NCBI GenBank assembly: GCA_024643385.1
Contig: JAHEMZ010000010.1
Location: forward strand, 1-60,969
DNA: 60,969 nt
Source of the DNA: Flavobacteriaceae bacterium
GTDB lineage: Bacteria; Bacteroidota; Bacteroidia; Flavobacteriales; Flavobacteriaceae
Direction of reading: 5' to 3'
The notes beneath the pieces are model-generated. The model searched no databases. It was given only the letters and a program-made list of their open reading frames with translations, and had not been told where the DNA came from. Positions 35,699-44,431 of the stretch are shown piece after piece. How positions within the stretch are numbered: the stretch's first letter is position 1; each line of letters starts with the position of its first letter. The translations under genes and the position numbers were made by a program.

Positions 35699-37090
35699 AT
35701 GCTTAAATTATTTCGAGAAAATAAGGTCCCATTTCTTATAGCGGCGATAGCTGCGGTCATGTATGGAAGCTTTGCGTACGATCTGGTTCGACATGATTTT
35801 GTTAAGTTATTCACCCTGTACGGCGGACTTTTCGGCCTCACTTATTACCTTATCCGTCAATTTGGGGGAAACCTCAGACTTTTAATTGGTTTAGGGCTCC
35901 TCTATCGATTGGTATTCCTATTTGCTCTGCCCAATCTATCACAGGATTTTTATCGATTTCTTTGGGATGGAAATATTGTACTTCAAGGGGGAAACCCTTA
36001 TCTATTTACTCCGGAAAATTACATCGCGAACCCGGAATTTTATAAAGTGATCATCGATAATGCTCAGAAACTCTATCAAGGAATGGGAGAACTCAACGGA
36101 AGTCATTTTAGCAATTACCCTCCCATCAAGCAATTTTGCTTTGCCCTGGCAAGTCTGCTTGGTGGCAAAAGTATTTTTGGCGGAGTGATAGTGCTTCGAC
36201 TTCTTATGGTGCTCGCAGATGTTGGTATTTTATATTTCGGACTGAAATTGCTTAAATTACTATCCCTACCGGTCAATCATATCTTCTGGTATTTCCTCAA
36301 TCCATTCATAATTATCGAACTCACCGGTAACTTACATTTTGAAGGAGTAATGCTATTCTTTTTTCTAGCCGGTTTTTATGCACTCCTCACCAAAAAGTGG
36401 GTTTGGGCTGTTGCAGGGATTGCCCTTTCCATTTCGATCAAATTAATACCGCTGCTTTTTTTGCCGGTTCTTATTCAATTTCTTTGGAGAAAAAATGAAT
36501 CAGTACTGACCAATTTCTATCGCACCATCGGATTTTATGCATGGATAATGGCATTAGTAGCATTTATCTTTATTCCTTATCTCACTTCGGAAGTACTTTA
36601 TAATTATGCTTCCACTACAGCACTTTGGTTTCAAAACTTCGAGTTCAATGCGAGTATCTACTATGTAGTGCGCTGGATCGGATTTCAAATAGTAGGTTGG
36701 AATGTAATTGAGACCGCAGGGAAAGTTCTTCCAATACTAGTGCTACTGTTTATTCTGACGATCTCGTTTTTCAGAAAAAACACTACCCCTTATTCGTTAC
36801 TTACGGCGCTACTATTTTCAATTAGCTTTTATTTTTTACTCTCTACCACCGTTCATCCCTGGTATGTAGCGACCCCGCTACTATTAAGTATTTTTACAGC
36901 CTATCGCTACCCGATCGTGCTGAGTTTTTTGGTGGTTTTAAGTTATTCCGCTTATCAAAGCAACGGAGTTGAAGAGAATCTTCTGTTTGTATTCGTGGAA
37001 TACGCTATTACAATTGGTTTCGCCGTTTGGGAAGTAGGATTTAAATCCCCTAGGACTCAAAGATCGATTCCGGTTTCGCAAAACATTTAA
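35699..37090 (+). CDS. GT-C type membrane glycosyltransferase (mannosyltransferase/GT87-like)
   Basis: The 463-aa protein has about 11-12 hydrophobic segments. After the third it shows SQDFYRFLWDGNIVLQGGNP, the acidic loop of GT-C enzymes that use polyprenyl-phosphate sugars. HFSNYPPIKQF and FYALLTKKW segments also fit DUF2029/GT87-type proteins. It would act on the periplasmic face of the inner membrane. A polyprenyl-phosphate sugar synthase is encoded at 30125, so donor and acceptor enzymes may be paired. The last 41 bp overlap the convergent VOC gene. Confidence 0.78.
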   Translation: MLKLFRENKVPFLIAAIAAVMYGSFAYDLVRHDFVKLFTLYGGLFGLTYYLIRQFGGNLRLLIGLGLLYRLVFLFALPNLSQDFYRFLWDGNIVLQGGNPYLFTPENYIANPEFYKVIIDNAQKLYQGMGELNGSHFSNYPPIKQFCFALASLLGGKSIFGGVIVLRLLMVLADVGILYFGLKLLKLLSLPVNHIFWYFLNPFIIIELTGNLHFEGVMLFFFLAGFYALLTKKWVWAVAGIALSISIKLIPLLFLPVLIQFLWRKNESVLTNFYRTIGFYAWIMALVAFIFIPYLTSEVLYNYASTTALWFQNFEFNASIYYVVRWIGFQIVGWNVIETAGKVLPILVLLFILTISFFRKNTTPYSLLTALLFSISFYFLLSTTVHPWYVATPLLLSIFTAYRYPIVLSFLVVLSYSAYQSNGVEENLLFVFVEYAITIGFAVWEVGFKSPRTQRSIPVSQNI

Positions 37091-37463
37091 ACTCTATAAT
37101 ATAGCCGTTCGGGTCTCTTAAGAAAAATGATTTGTGCTCACCCGGTTTTTGAGCCAGAAAGTGAGTTTCGTCTATGTACAAAAATTCTTCTTCCTTCATT
37201 CTCTTATACAAGGGATCCCATTCCGCGGCAGGAAGTATGATGCCAAAATGAAAAGAAGGCAGCACGGTTTTTTCAAAACTATAACTGGGGTAATCAAAAC
37301 TGAATTTCCCGGATTTAGTGAAGGTTATTTGATGCCCGTACAAATTAATATCTAACCAAAGTTGGGAACTTCTACCCATGGCAGCACCTATGATTTTGGT
37401 ATAGAATTTTCGCGTAGCCTCAATATGGCGGCATGGAAGTGATATATGAAACTGATGACCCAT
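37050..37463 (-). CDS. VOC-family (glyoxalase/bleomycin-resistance fold) protein
   Basis: The 137-aa protein has the two beta-alpha-beta-beta-beta modules of VOC proteins: HISLPCRHIEATRKFYTKII and, in the second half, FHFGIILPAAEWDPLYKRM with FFLRDPNGYIIEFKCF. The paired metal ligands appear as His at the start of module 1 and Glu in IEFK. Substrate is unknown. It overlaps the convergent GT-C gene by 41 bp. An exact TAnnTTTG box (37466-37473, minus strand) ends 2 bp before the ATG, so it may be coincidental or imply a downstream start. Confidence 0.8.
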   Translation of the reverse strand: MGHQFHISLPCRHIEATRKFYTKIIGAAMGRSSQLWLDINLYGHQITFTKSGKFSFDYPSYSFEKTVLPSFHFGIILPAAEWDPLYKRMKEEEFLYIDETHFLAQKPGEHKSFFLRDPNGYIIEFKCFAKPESIFES

Positions 37464-37551
37464 AGCAAATTTATTAAAATAGGATTCTTCTTGCTTGAAA
37501 ATACAGAAATTTCAGATAAAAAAAACCTTCCCGATGCAGATTTATGAACAT

Positions 37552-37584
37552 AAAAAAGTTGGTAACTATATCGTCACCAACTTT
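37552..37584 (-). terminator. Rho-independent terminator of the polyamine operon
   Basis: Read on the minus strand, AAAGTTGGTGAC pairs with GTTACCAACTTT (one mismatch) around a GATATA loop and continues into a T run. It lies 28 bp beyond the stop of the acidic-protein gene. Confidence 0.8.
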
Positions 37585-37611
37585 ATATCTCAGGTCGCTA
37601 CGAGTGATTTA

Positions 37612-37908
37612 TTAATAATCTTCGTCGTCTTCATCAGACATTTCAGGAGCTTCGTCAGACCCCTCATCTTCGGCCGTGAAGTCATCGTCGTCATCGTCGT
37701 AGTTTTCCATGGTATCTGCCAGACGTTTACTTACTTTTACCAAGTAAATAGTATCCTCCGTTTTCACTTCAACCGCTTCGATCACTTCGTTCTGGGCATT
37801 TCGAAAGATAATGATATCCTTCGCTTCATAACCCTGTGGGAATTTCTCAACCAGCATATCGAGAATCTCCTTATTCAATTTTTTGAAATCAACAATTACT
37901 CTTTTCAT
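37612..37908 (-). CDS. Small protein with a highly acidic C-terminal tail
   Basis: The 98-aa product has a folded-looking N-terminal 70 residues (MKRVIVDFKKLNKEILDML, then EVKTEDTIYLVKVSKRLAD) and a tail dominated by Asp and Glu with a run of six Asp. I do not recognise a named family, although similar small acidic proteins are common in Bacteroidota genomes. It starts 3 bp after the stop of the deoxyhypusine-synthase-like gene and ends the polyamine operon. The acidic tail could bind basic proteins or polyamines; that is speculation. Confidence 0.75.
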   Translation of the reverse strand: MKRVIVDFKKLNKEILDMLVEKFPQGYEAKDIIIFRNAQNEVIEAVEVKTEDTIYLVKVSKRLADTMENYDDDDDDFTAEDEGSDEAPEMSDEDDEDY

Positions 37909-37910
37909 GG

Positions 37911-38885
37911 TTACATATCCAATAAGTAGGCAAATATTAATGGCGCCACTATCGTAGCATCACTTTCGATTATAAATTTAGGGGTGTGGATATCCAATTT
38001 TCCCCATGTGATTTTTTCGTTCGGTACCGCTCCGGAATAACTTCCATAACTGGTCGTGGAATCACTGATCTGGCAAAAGTAACTCCAAAATGGGGTGTCT
38101 GTTCGTTCCATATCTTGATACAGCATGGGAACCACACAAATTGGGAAATCACCTGCAATCCCACCGCCTATTTGGAAGAAACCGATCCCTTTTTCGGAAT
38201 TACCGGTGTACCAATCAGCTAGGAAAGTCATATATTCTATTCCACTCTTCATGGTAGACGCTTTTAATTCTCCTTTTAGTACATAGCTGGCAAAAATATT
38301 CCCCATGGTACTATCTTCCCAACCGGGAACCACTATCGGTAAGTTTTTTTGGGCAGCAGCGTACATCCAGGAATTCTTGATGTCTATTTCGTAATATTCT
38401 TCCAAGACTCCACTCAGCAACATCTTATACATGAATTCATGTGGAAAATAACGTTCTCCTTTGTCTTCCGCATCTTTCCATATCTTATAGATATGCTTTT
38501 GCAATCTTCGGAACGCTTCTTCTTCAGGAATACAAGTGTCTGTCACCCTATTCAATCCTTCTTCCAAAAGCTCCCACTCGTCCTGTGGTGTTAGGTCGCG
38601 ATAGTTGGGAACTCTTCGATAATGAGAATGGGCCACCAAATTCATAATGTCCTCTTCCAAGTTTGCCCCTGTACAAGAGATGATCTGAACTTTATCCTGT
38701 CTAATTATTTCAGCAAATATCTTTCCCAATTCGGCAGTGCTCATGGCACCTGCCAGGGAAACCAGCATTTTGGCCCCGCTTTTCAATTGCTCCTCATAGG
38801 CGACCGCCGCGTCTACTAAGGCTGCTGCATTGAAGTGTAAATAATATTTTTGAATAAATTCAGAAATCGGTCCTTTAGAAGTCAT
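37911..38885 (-). CDS. Deoxyhypusine-synthase-like protein, possible homospermidine synthase
   Basis: The ATG at 38885 (MTSKGPISEF) gives 324 aa and an 11-bp overlap with the agmatinase gene. Two upstream in-frame ATGs exist but are less typical. Family segments are HFNAAALVDAA, MLVSLAGAMSTAELG, IISCTGANLEED, VPGWEDSTMG, and a C-terminal AVPNEKITWGKLD with SDATIVAPLI. The active-site lysine of eukaryotic deoxyhypusine synthase (GGGVVKHH) is not present: the segment reads GGGIAGDF near residue 240. Bacteria have no eIF5A, and Flavobacteriia contain homospermidine, so a homospermidine-type reaction using putrescine is a reasonable guess. It ends the speA-speB-like operon with a small acidic gene. 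Confidence 0.75.
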   Translation of the reverse strand: MTSKGPISEFIQKYYLHFNAAALVDAAVAYEEQLKSGAKMLVSLAGAMSTAELGKIFAEIIRQDKVQIISCTGANLEEDIMNLVAHSHYRRVPNYRDLTPQDEWELLEEGLNRVTDTCIPEEEAFRRLQKHIYKIWKDAEDKGERYFPHEFMYKMLLSGVLEEYYEIDIKNSWMYAAAQKNLPIVVPGWEDSTMGNIFASYVLKGELKASTMKSGIEYMTFLADWYTGNSEKGIGFFQIGGGIAGDFPICVVPMLYQDMERTDTPFWSYFCQISDSTTSYGSYSGAVPNEKITWGKLDIHTPKFIIESDATIVAPLIFAYLLDM

Positions 38886-39810
38886 CAGTGTCATTATTAA
38901 ATTTAGCCACTCCTTTTTTAGGCTCGTGGAAATTACTTTCGAATTCGTCCTCACGTAAGGTTCCTTCGAATTTATAGCTCAACATTTTATAATACAATTT
39001 AGCCGCCAGGAAATCGGATGATTTCTCCTCCGGTCTTGGGCATAATTCAACGATATCGAAACCAACCACATTCTTCTCTTCAAAGACTTGTTTCAGAAAA
39101 TCCAAGGTTTCGTACCACAACATTCCTCCGGGTTCTGGGGTTCCCGTTGATGGCATAATAGAAGGATCAAAAGCATCCAGGTCGATGGTGATAAAAACAT
39201 TCTCTCCCATGGCTTCGATTACATTGTCCATCCAATACTCATCGTTCACCATATCGTGCGCAAACCACGTTTTTTCCGGATCCATTACGCTCGTCTCTGC
39301 CACATCCATACTCCGAATGCCTACTTGTAATAAGTTGGTTGTTTGACTCGCCTCATAGACAGCGCAGGCATGGTTACACGAAGAACCTTCATAGCTCTTA
39401 CGCAAATCCGCATGGGCATCGATTTGCAATACAGTTATATCATTGAAGCATTCGTTAAAAGCACGAATAGTTCCAATGGAAATACTGTGTTCTCCGCCAA
39501 AAATGGTAACAAACTTGTTCCTTAGAATATAATCCTTAACCGTCTTGTGTACTTTATCGACCATTGCCTCCGGAGATGATTTTTCGGTGATCGGATCGGC
39601 CAAATAAACTCCTTGTTTATAAACTTCTGTTTCGGTTTCAATATCGTACAGTTCCATATTCTCTGAAGCGTTTAAAAAAGCTTCCGGACCTTTATCAGCT
39701 CCTTTTTGCCAAGTGCTGGTTCCATCGTAAGGAACTGGAATTAATACAATTTTGCTCGTTTCGAGTGCCGCATACTGTTGTGGTATGCCTGCATAAGTTT
39801 TAGTCGTCAT
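38875..39810 (-). CDS. speB: Agmatinase (arginase/ureohydrolase family)
   Basis: The 311-aa protein carries the binuclear manganese ligands of ureohydrolases: FGGEHSIS, QIDAHADLR and FITIDLDAFDPSIMP. The TGTPEPGGMLWYE segment is the usual C-terminal signature. It hydrolyses agmatine to putrescine and urea, following the arginine decarboxylase encoded next door. The decarboxylase stop overlaps its start by 11 bp and it overlaps the next gene by 11 bp, so all three are probably co-translated. Confidence 0.88.
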   Translation of the reverse strand: MTTKTYAGIPQQYAALETSKIVLIPVPYDGTSTWQKGADKGPEAFLNASENMELYDIETETEVYKQGVYLADPITEKSSPEAMVDKVHKTVKDYILRNKFVTIFGGEHSISIGTIRAFNECFNDITVLQIDAHADLRKSYEGSSCNHACAVYEASQTTNLLQVGIRSMDVAETSVMDPEKTWFAHDMVNDEYWMDNVIEAMGENVFITIDLDAFDPSIMPSTGTPEPGGMLWYETLDFLKQVFEEKNVVGFDIVELCPRPEEKSSDFLAAKLYYKMLSYKFEGTLREDEFESNFHEPKKGVAKFNNDTDDF

Positions 39811-41197
39811 AACCTAAAATTGATAGCAATTGTTTGCTTGTTTGTTGTTCTGAAAATAATTCTGTGTGAATATTTCCTTCTTTATCTTTATCTATTAAAA
39901 TATGTTTCGGTGAAGGGATCAGACAATGCTGAAGTCCTCCAAAACCTCCAATGGATTCTTGATAGGCTCCCGTATTGAAAAATCCAATGTACAAAGGACG
40001 GTCCTTTCTGAATTTTGGAAGGTAAATGGCATTCACATGCTGTTCACTATTGTAATAATCGTCACTATCGCAGGTAAGTCCGCCTAAGAGCACCCTTTCA
40101 TATTCATCATTCCAACGATTTACGGCCAGCATGATAAATCGTTTATTGATCGCCCATGTATCGGGTAGGGTGGTGATAAATGATGAGTTGATCATATTCC
40201 ATTTCTCCCGGTCGTTCTGCTGCTTTTGGTACAACACTTCGTATATGGCACCACCGCTTTCTCCCACAGTAAAACTTCCGAACTCGGTGAATATATGAGG
40301 AACCGGCACGCCTTCTGTTCCACAGGTGATGTTTATTTGATTTACGATCTCATCCACCATATAGCTGTAATCATACTCGAAGGCGAGGGAGTTTTTTATT
40401 GGAAACCCTCCGCCAATATTTAGGCTGTCCAAAGTTGGACAGACTTTTTTCAATCGGGTATATACTTTCAAACATTTCACAAGTTCGTTCCAATAGTAGG
40501 CATTGTCCCTAATTCCTGTATTGATGAAAAAATGCAACATTTTCAGTTCCACTTTTTCATTGTTCTTCACTTGTTCTTCATAAAAAGGAACGATGTTCTT
40601 GTATCCTATTCCCAGACGAGACGTATAAAATTCGAATTTGGGTTCTTCTTCCGAAGCGATCCGGATCCCAATTTTAAAATCCTTTTCAATGACACCGGAA
40701 AGGAGACCTAATTCTTCGTAATTATCGATAATGGGAATACAATTTTCGTGACCGCCGTTTATTAGTCTGCCAATGTTTTCAATGTACTCATCTCTTTTAA
40801 ATCCATTGCATATGACAAAGGTTTCATTGGAAATCTTTCCTTCTAATTTAAGATTTTCAACAATATTGATATCAAAAGCAGAAGAGGTTTCTATATGGAT
40901 ATTGTTCTTTAGGGCTTCATTCAACACATGCTTAAAGTGAGAGCTCTTTGTACAATAGCTATAATTATAGGTCCCTTTATAATCATGCTTTTTGATCGCA
41001 CGATTAAACCACCTTTTAGCCCTTCTAATGTTATCGGAAATTTTCGGTAGATAGGTGAACTTTAGGGGAGCCCCATACTGTTCAACCAATTCCATAAGAT
41101 CGATATCATGAAAAAAAAGACTGTCTCCTTCTAGATAAAATTCGTCTTGTGGAAAGTGATAGGTTTGATCAATAAGATCAATATATTTAGTGTTCAT
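39800..41197 (-). CDS. speA: Biosynthetic arginine decarboxylase, PLP fold III
   Basis: The 465-aa protein fits the short Bacteroidota-type arginine decarboxylases. The PLP lysine lies in SYCTKSSHF near residue 90, LNIGGGFPIKNS is the glycine-rich phosphate loop, and GLTCDSDDYY and GFFNTGAYQESIGGFGG are C-terminal active-site segments. It converts arginine to agmatine in the cytoplasm. It is the first gene of the polyamine operon; a 343-bp leader lies upstream. The 465-aa size is well below that of E. coli SpeA, but normal for this phylum. Confidence 0.85.
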   Translation of the reverse strand: MNTKYIDLIDQTYHFPQDEFYLEGDSLFFHDIDLMELVEQYGAPLKFTYLPKISDNIRRAKRWFNRAIKKHDYKGTYNYSYCTKSSHFKHVLNEALKNNIHIETSSAFDINIVENLKLEGKISNETFVICNGFKRDEYIENIGRLINGGHENCIPIIDNYEELGLLSGVIEKDFKIGIRIASEEEPKFEFYTSRLGIGYKNIVPFYEEQVKNNEKVELKMLHFFINTGIRDNAYYWNELVKCLKVYTRLKKVCPTLDSLNIGGGFPIKNSLAFEYDYSYMVDEIVNQINITCGTEGVPVPHIFTEFGSFTVGESGGAIYEVLYQKQQNDREKWNMINSSFITTLPDTWAINKRFIMLAVNRWNDEYERVLLGGLTCDSDDYYNSEQHVNAIYLPKFRKDRPLYIGFFNTGAYQESIGGFGGLQHCLIPSPKHILIDKDKEGNIHTELFSEQQTSKQLLSILGYDD

Positions 41198-41540
41198 CGC
41201 TGTTTACTTCTTCAAATTGGAAATTAGGAATTGCATCCTCTATGATAAATATAGAAAAGTTTGGTTCGAAAGTCCTAAAAATCTCATACAATTATGGGTA
41301 ATAATGCCCAAACTTTCTTTCGCAGAAGTACAGTAACCCATTGTCCGTTGGAAATAGCAGATAACTTTAATTTGGGAATCCTTAGCCTATTCATCTCTGT
41401 CGGATAAGACTTCCTGATTTTCAAAAACCTAAATGTAAAATTTCCTTTCAATGGTTGTAATAAAAACGGGGCAAATGTAATTTTTTTTCCGAGAAATAAA
41501 ACGGTTGCTCTATTATTTTGGAAATTATTTTTTTACGCAT
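41198..41540 (-). other. 343-bp non-coding leader before the arginine decarboxylase gene
   Basis: No convincing gene lies here on either strand. On the minus strand an exact TAnnTTTG box, TACATTTG, occupies 41472-41479 and would give a leader of about 270 nt. A second, 7-of-8 box (TATATTTA, 41246-41253) would give about 40-45 nt. An imperfect hairpin, TGGGCATTATTACCCA, lies near 41294-41309. The length is unusual for this compact genome, so a regulated 5' leader is possible; nothing matches a riboswitch I know. Confidence 0.45.
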
Positions 41541-42401
41541 TTATAACATGGAAAAAAGGTTGATTTCCTCATTGGTCAGCATACGCCATCGCCCTCTTGG
41601 CAAGTCTTTTTTGGTAAGGTGTGCCAAGGTAACGCAATCCACTTTTACCACTTGATACCCCAAATGCTCAAAAAGGTCGCGAATGATACTATTTCCCAAA
41701 TTCTTAATTTTAAGTCCTACCTCCTTTTTAGGAGCATTCTCCACATAACTTATCTCATCTACCTGTATTTCCTTTCCGTCCAATTTTATTCCTTCTTTTA
41801 TTTTTTGAAGGTGTTCTCCTTTGAGATTCTTATCCAACTCAATATGAAAAAGACGTGGCAATCCCTTTTTATGAAGTTTGTTCATTAGCTCATCATCGTT
41901 CGTAAAAAGCAATAATCCGGTTGCATTGCGTCCCAGTCTTCCAACAGGTTTCACTTTTGCCGAGGTGGCATTTGAGATCAAATCCATTACTGTTAAACCC
42001 TTTGATTCACTCGTAGTGGTTGCTACCGATTTCGGTTTGTTCAAGAGGATATAAGTAGTTGGTTCCGGGTTGATCCTTCGGCCGTCAAATTTTACTTCCT
42101 CATTCGGCTGTACCTGATATCCCATCTCATTAACCACCTTACCATTTACCGTTACCAAGCCGGTTGCTATATAGGTGTCTGCTTCTCTACGAGAGCATAT
42201 CCCGCTATTAGCTATGTATTTGTTGAGGCGTATGCCTTCTTTCTTTAGAGAAGAAGTTTCCGCTTTTTTGGGTCTTACAGCTTTGGTGTATTGACCTTCT
42301 TTTCTGAAAGGGGCATTTCCTCTGGCATTACTTCCTTTTCGGCTATTTCCTTCCCCTCTTCCTGAAGCATTTCCTTTACTGGTTGAATCTCTTCTGCTCA
42401 T
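41541..42401 (-). CDS. RsuA/RluB-family pseudouridine synthase homologue lacking the catalytic Asp
   Basis: The 286-aa protein has a basic, Gly/Ser-rich N-terminal tail, an S4 RNA-binding domain (IRLNKYIANSGICSRREADTYI, residues 57-78) and a pseudouridine-synthase core. The catalytic motif of this family, GRLD, reads GRLG (Gly157) in KPVGRLGRNATGLLLFTND, so the nucleophilic Asp is missing. The conserved RQIRRMF-like segment is NSIIRDLF, and the usual K-L-x-R is KVDCV. It can still bind RNA through S4 but is unlikely to isomerise uridine. It may be a retired paralogue with a structural or ribosome-related role. A -7 box lies 33 bp before the start. Confidence 0.82.
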   Translation of the reverse strand: MSRRDSTSKGNASGRGEGNSRKGSNARGNAPFRKEGQYTKAVRPKKAETSSLKKEGIRLNKYIANSGICSRREADTYIATGLVTVNGKVVNEMGYQVQPNEEVKFDGRRINPEPTTYILLNKPKSVATTTSESKGLTVMDLISNATSAKVKPVGRLGRNATGLLLFTNDDELMNKLHKKGLPRLFHIELDKNLKGEHLQKIKEGIKLDGKEIQVDEISYVENAPKKEVGLKIKNLGNSIIRDLFEHLGYQVVKVDCVTLAHLTKKDLPRGRWRMLTNEEINLFSML

Positions 42402-42433
42402 AGCTTTCCCTAATAGGATAATTAAATTTTTTG

Positions 42434-42441
42434 CAAAGATA
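42434..42441 (-). promoter_or_regulatory. -7 promoter element of the RluB-like gene
   Basis: On the minus strand this reads TATCTTTG, an exact TAnnTTTG match, 33-40 bp before the ATG at 42401. No good -33 TTTG lies at the usual spacing. Confidence 0.45.
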
Positions 42442-42494
42442 GAGAATAAAAACGTCTGCCGTATATTTTGAGACGATAACGAAAGTAGCCTTTT

Positions 42495-43409
42495 TTACAG
42501 ATGAGCAAGAAACCGATTTATTAAAAGATCCACATCCAGCAAAACGATACTGAGCACTCCGATCACGATTCCCAATTTCAAAATAGTGTGCAGTAATATG
42601 TAGTGTATTTTTTGGGCCGATAACCACAAGAAAACCACAAAGACAATAAGGGCAACGATCGTAAAATAAAAGTAATATCCCATATAGCCAATGTCAAAAT
42701 ATTGCAGTAAAAAGTAGACCGGAATCAAGGTGAGAACGGCCAAAAGGGTAAGCATTATTTTCGAAACTCGTTCCCCATAAACAACCGGTATAGTTCTGTA
42801 ATTTTGGGCCAGATCTCCGGTAATATTCTCCAGATCCTTTACCAATTCCCTCATGCTTATCAGTAAAAAAAGAAAAGTAGCATGCACAAAAATGACCAAC
42901 GCAAAGTTTTGATAATAGATAAAAACGGCAAAAAAAGGAACGACTGCCAATACCGCTGCAGTTAAATTTCCAATAAACGGGTACTTTTTGAGTCTATGCG
43001 AATAATACCACAAAACGAAAATATAGATAGAAAAGAAAAGAACGGCTCGAAACGATACGTAACTGGCTAACACTACCGAAAGAAAATTAAGGATGAAATA
43101 GGCCGATAGCTTCGTACGTTGACTCACCAACCTGTCTAACATGGTCTTGCGGGGTCGATTGATCAGATCCTTTTCTCGGTCGTAGAAATTATTGATGATA
43201 TACCCTCCTGCAATAGCGGTTGAAGAAGCTAACACCAACATCAATAAATTGAGATCGAAAATCACTTTTCGTACGGGCAGATCGGGGGCTAAAATATAAA
43301 TAGCGGTTAAATATTGTGCTAAAACAATAATAAGGATGTTATAACCACGAACCACAGAAAACAAACCGAAAAGTTTCCAAATGAAGTGTTTTTGTTTTCT
43401 GCTCAGCAT
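42495..43409 (-). CDS. UbiA-family prenyltransferase (geranylgeranylglycerol-phosphate type)
   Basis: The 304-aa membrane protein has about nine hydrophobic segments and the two Asp-rich motifs of UbiA enzymes: NNFYDREKDLINRP and MRELVKDLENITGD. It transfers a polyprenyl group from its diphosphate to an acceptor. The next gene upstream is mevalonate kinase, so isoprenoid supply and use are encoded together. Bacteroidota homologues are usually named geranylgeranylglycerol-phosphate geranylgeranyltransferase, though a quinone or other role is possible. It is 24 bp from the kinase gene. Confidence 0.83.
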   Translation of the reverse strand: MLSRKQKHFIWKLFGLFSVVRGYNILIIVLAQYLTAIYILAPDLPVRKVIFDLNLLMLVLASSTAIAGGYIINNFYDREKDLINRPRKTMLDRLVSQRTKLSAYFILNFLSVVLASYVSFRAVLFFSIYIFVLWYYSHRLKKYPFIGNLTAAVLAVVPFFAVFIYYQNFALVIFVHATFLFLLISMRELVKDLENITGDLAQNYRTIPVVYGERVSKIMLTLLAVLTLIPVYFLLQYFDIGYMGYYFYFTIVALIVFVVFLWLSAQKIHYILLHTILKLGIVIGVLSIVLLDVDLLINRFLAHL

Positions 43410-43433
43410 ATGGAGCGGCTTTTAGAAGGAATC

Positions 43434-44372
43434 TTAAAAGTTATAGACCACTTCCATCTTGTGACCTTTAAGTGCTTTTTTAGCCACCTCAATATCTTGG
43501 GTAAAACCAAGCATATAGCCTCCGCCTCCGGAACCACATAGTTTGAGGTAATAAGCATTCGTATCGATCCCCTTTTTCCAAAGAGAGTGAAATTCAGTAG
43601 GGATCATTGGTTTGAAATTGTCCAACACCACTTTTGAAAGATGTTTGATATTTCCAAAAAGTGATTTAACATCTCCTTTTAAAAAATCTTCCACACAGGC
43701 ATCGGTATGTTTTACAAATTGTGTCTTCAACATATTACGGAAGCCCTCCTGTTTCATTTTTTCCATAAAAATATGAACCATGGGAGCTGTTTCCCCTGTC
43801 ATTCCACTATCCAATAAGAACACGGCTCCTTTTCCATTCTCAGTTTGGGAAGGAATACCGGCCGGCTCAATGTTGTCTTTGGAATTGATCAAAATAGGCA
43901 AACTTAGATAGCTGTTTAACGGGTCAAGACCTGAAGATTTTCCGTGAAAGAAGGATTCCATTTCTGCAAATATGGATTTCAATCGCAGCAGCTTTTCACG
44001 TGTTAAATTTTCGAGTATGGTGATTTTATTTTCGGCATATTTATCATAGATAGCCGCTACCAGAGCACCACTACTTCCTACTCCATAACCTTGTGGTATA
44101 CTGGAGTCAAAAAATAATCCGTTGGCAATATCTTTTTTTAAGGATGCTAAATCAAAGGTGACCAACCCGGATTGTTCTTTTTGCAAATTTTCCAGATACT
44201 CTGAAAATCGACGTAAATTATCATTCGACTTGAATGTGTGCACCGTATGATGTTTATCAATCTTTAGCGCTCCGTTATAAAAGTTGTAGGGGATAGAAAG
44301 TCCTTTGGAATCTTTAATGATTCCGTACTCACCAAAAAGTAGGATCTTCGAATAGAAAAGGGGACCGTGCAT
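43434..44372 (-). CDS. Mevalonate kinase (GHMP family)
   Basis: The 312-aa protein has the GHMP motifs: SKILLFGEYGIIKDS at the N-terminus, the ATP loop PQGYGVGSSGALVAA and the C-terminal KLCGSGGGGYMLGF. It phosphorylates mevalonate to 5-phosphomevalonate. Diphosphomevalonate decarboxylase lies 1.5 kb away on the same strand, which supports the pathway; the other mevalonate enzymes are not in the window. A -7 box lies about 60 bp upstream. Confidence 0.85.
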   Translation of the reverse strand: MHGPLFYSKILLFGEYGIIKDSKGLSIPYNFYNGALKIDKHHTVHTFKSNDNLRRFSEYLENLQKEQSGLVTFDLASLKKDIANGLFFDSSIPQGYGVGSSGALVAAIYDKYAENKITILENLTREKLLRLKSIFAEMESFFHGKSSGLDPLNSYLSLPILINSKDNIEPAGIPSQTENGKGAVFLLDSGMTGETAPMVHIFMEKMKQEGFRNMLKTQFVKHTDACVEDFLKGDVKSLFGNIKHLSKVVLDNFKPMIPTEFHSLWKKGIDTNAYYLKLCGSGGGGYMLGFTQDIEVAKKALKGHKMEVVYNF

Positions 44373-44431
44373 TAGCTTGTTACAAGTTCAGTATAAATAT
44401 ACGTTTTTTCAAATGAAATAAAACTTGGGGA

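Noticed and set aside
37680-37700. GTC/ATC-rich microsatellite as a phase-variation tract
   Set aside because: It is the codon run for six Asp in the acidic protein; the 3-bp units keep frame, so it cannot switch the gene.
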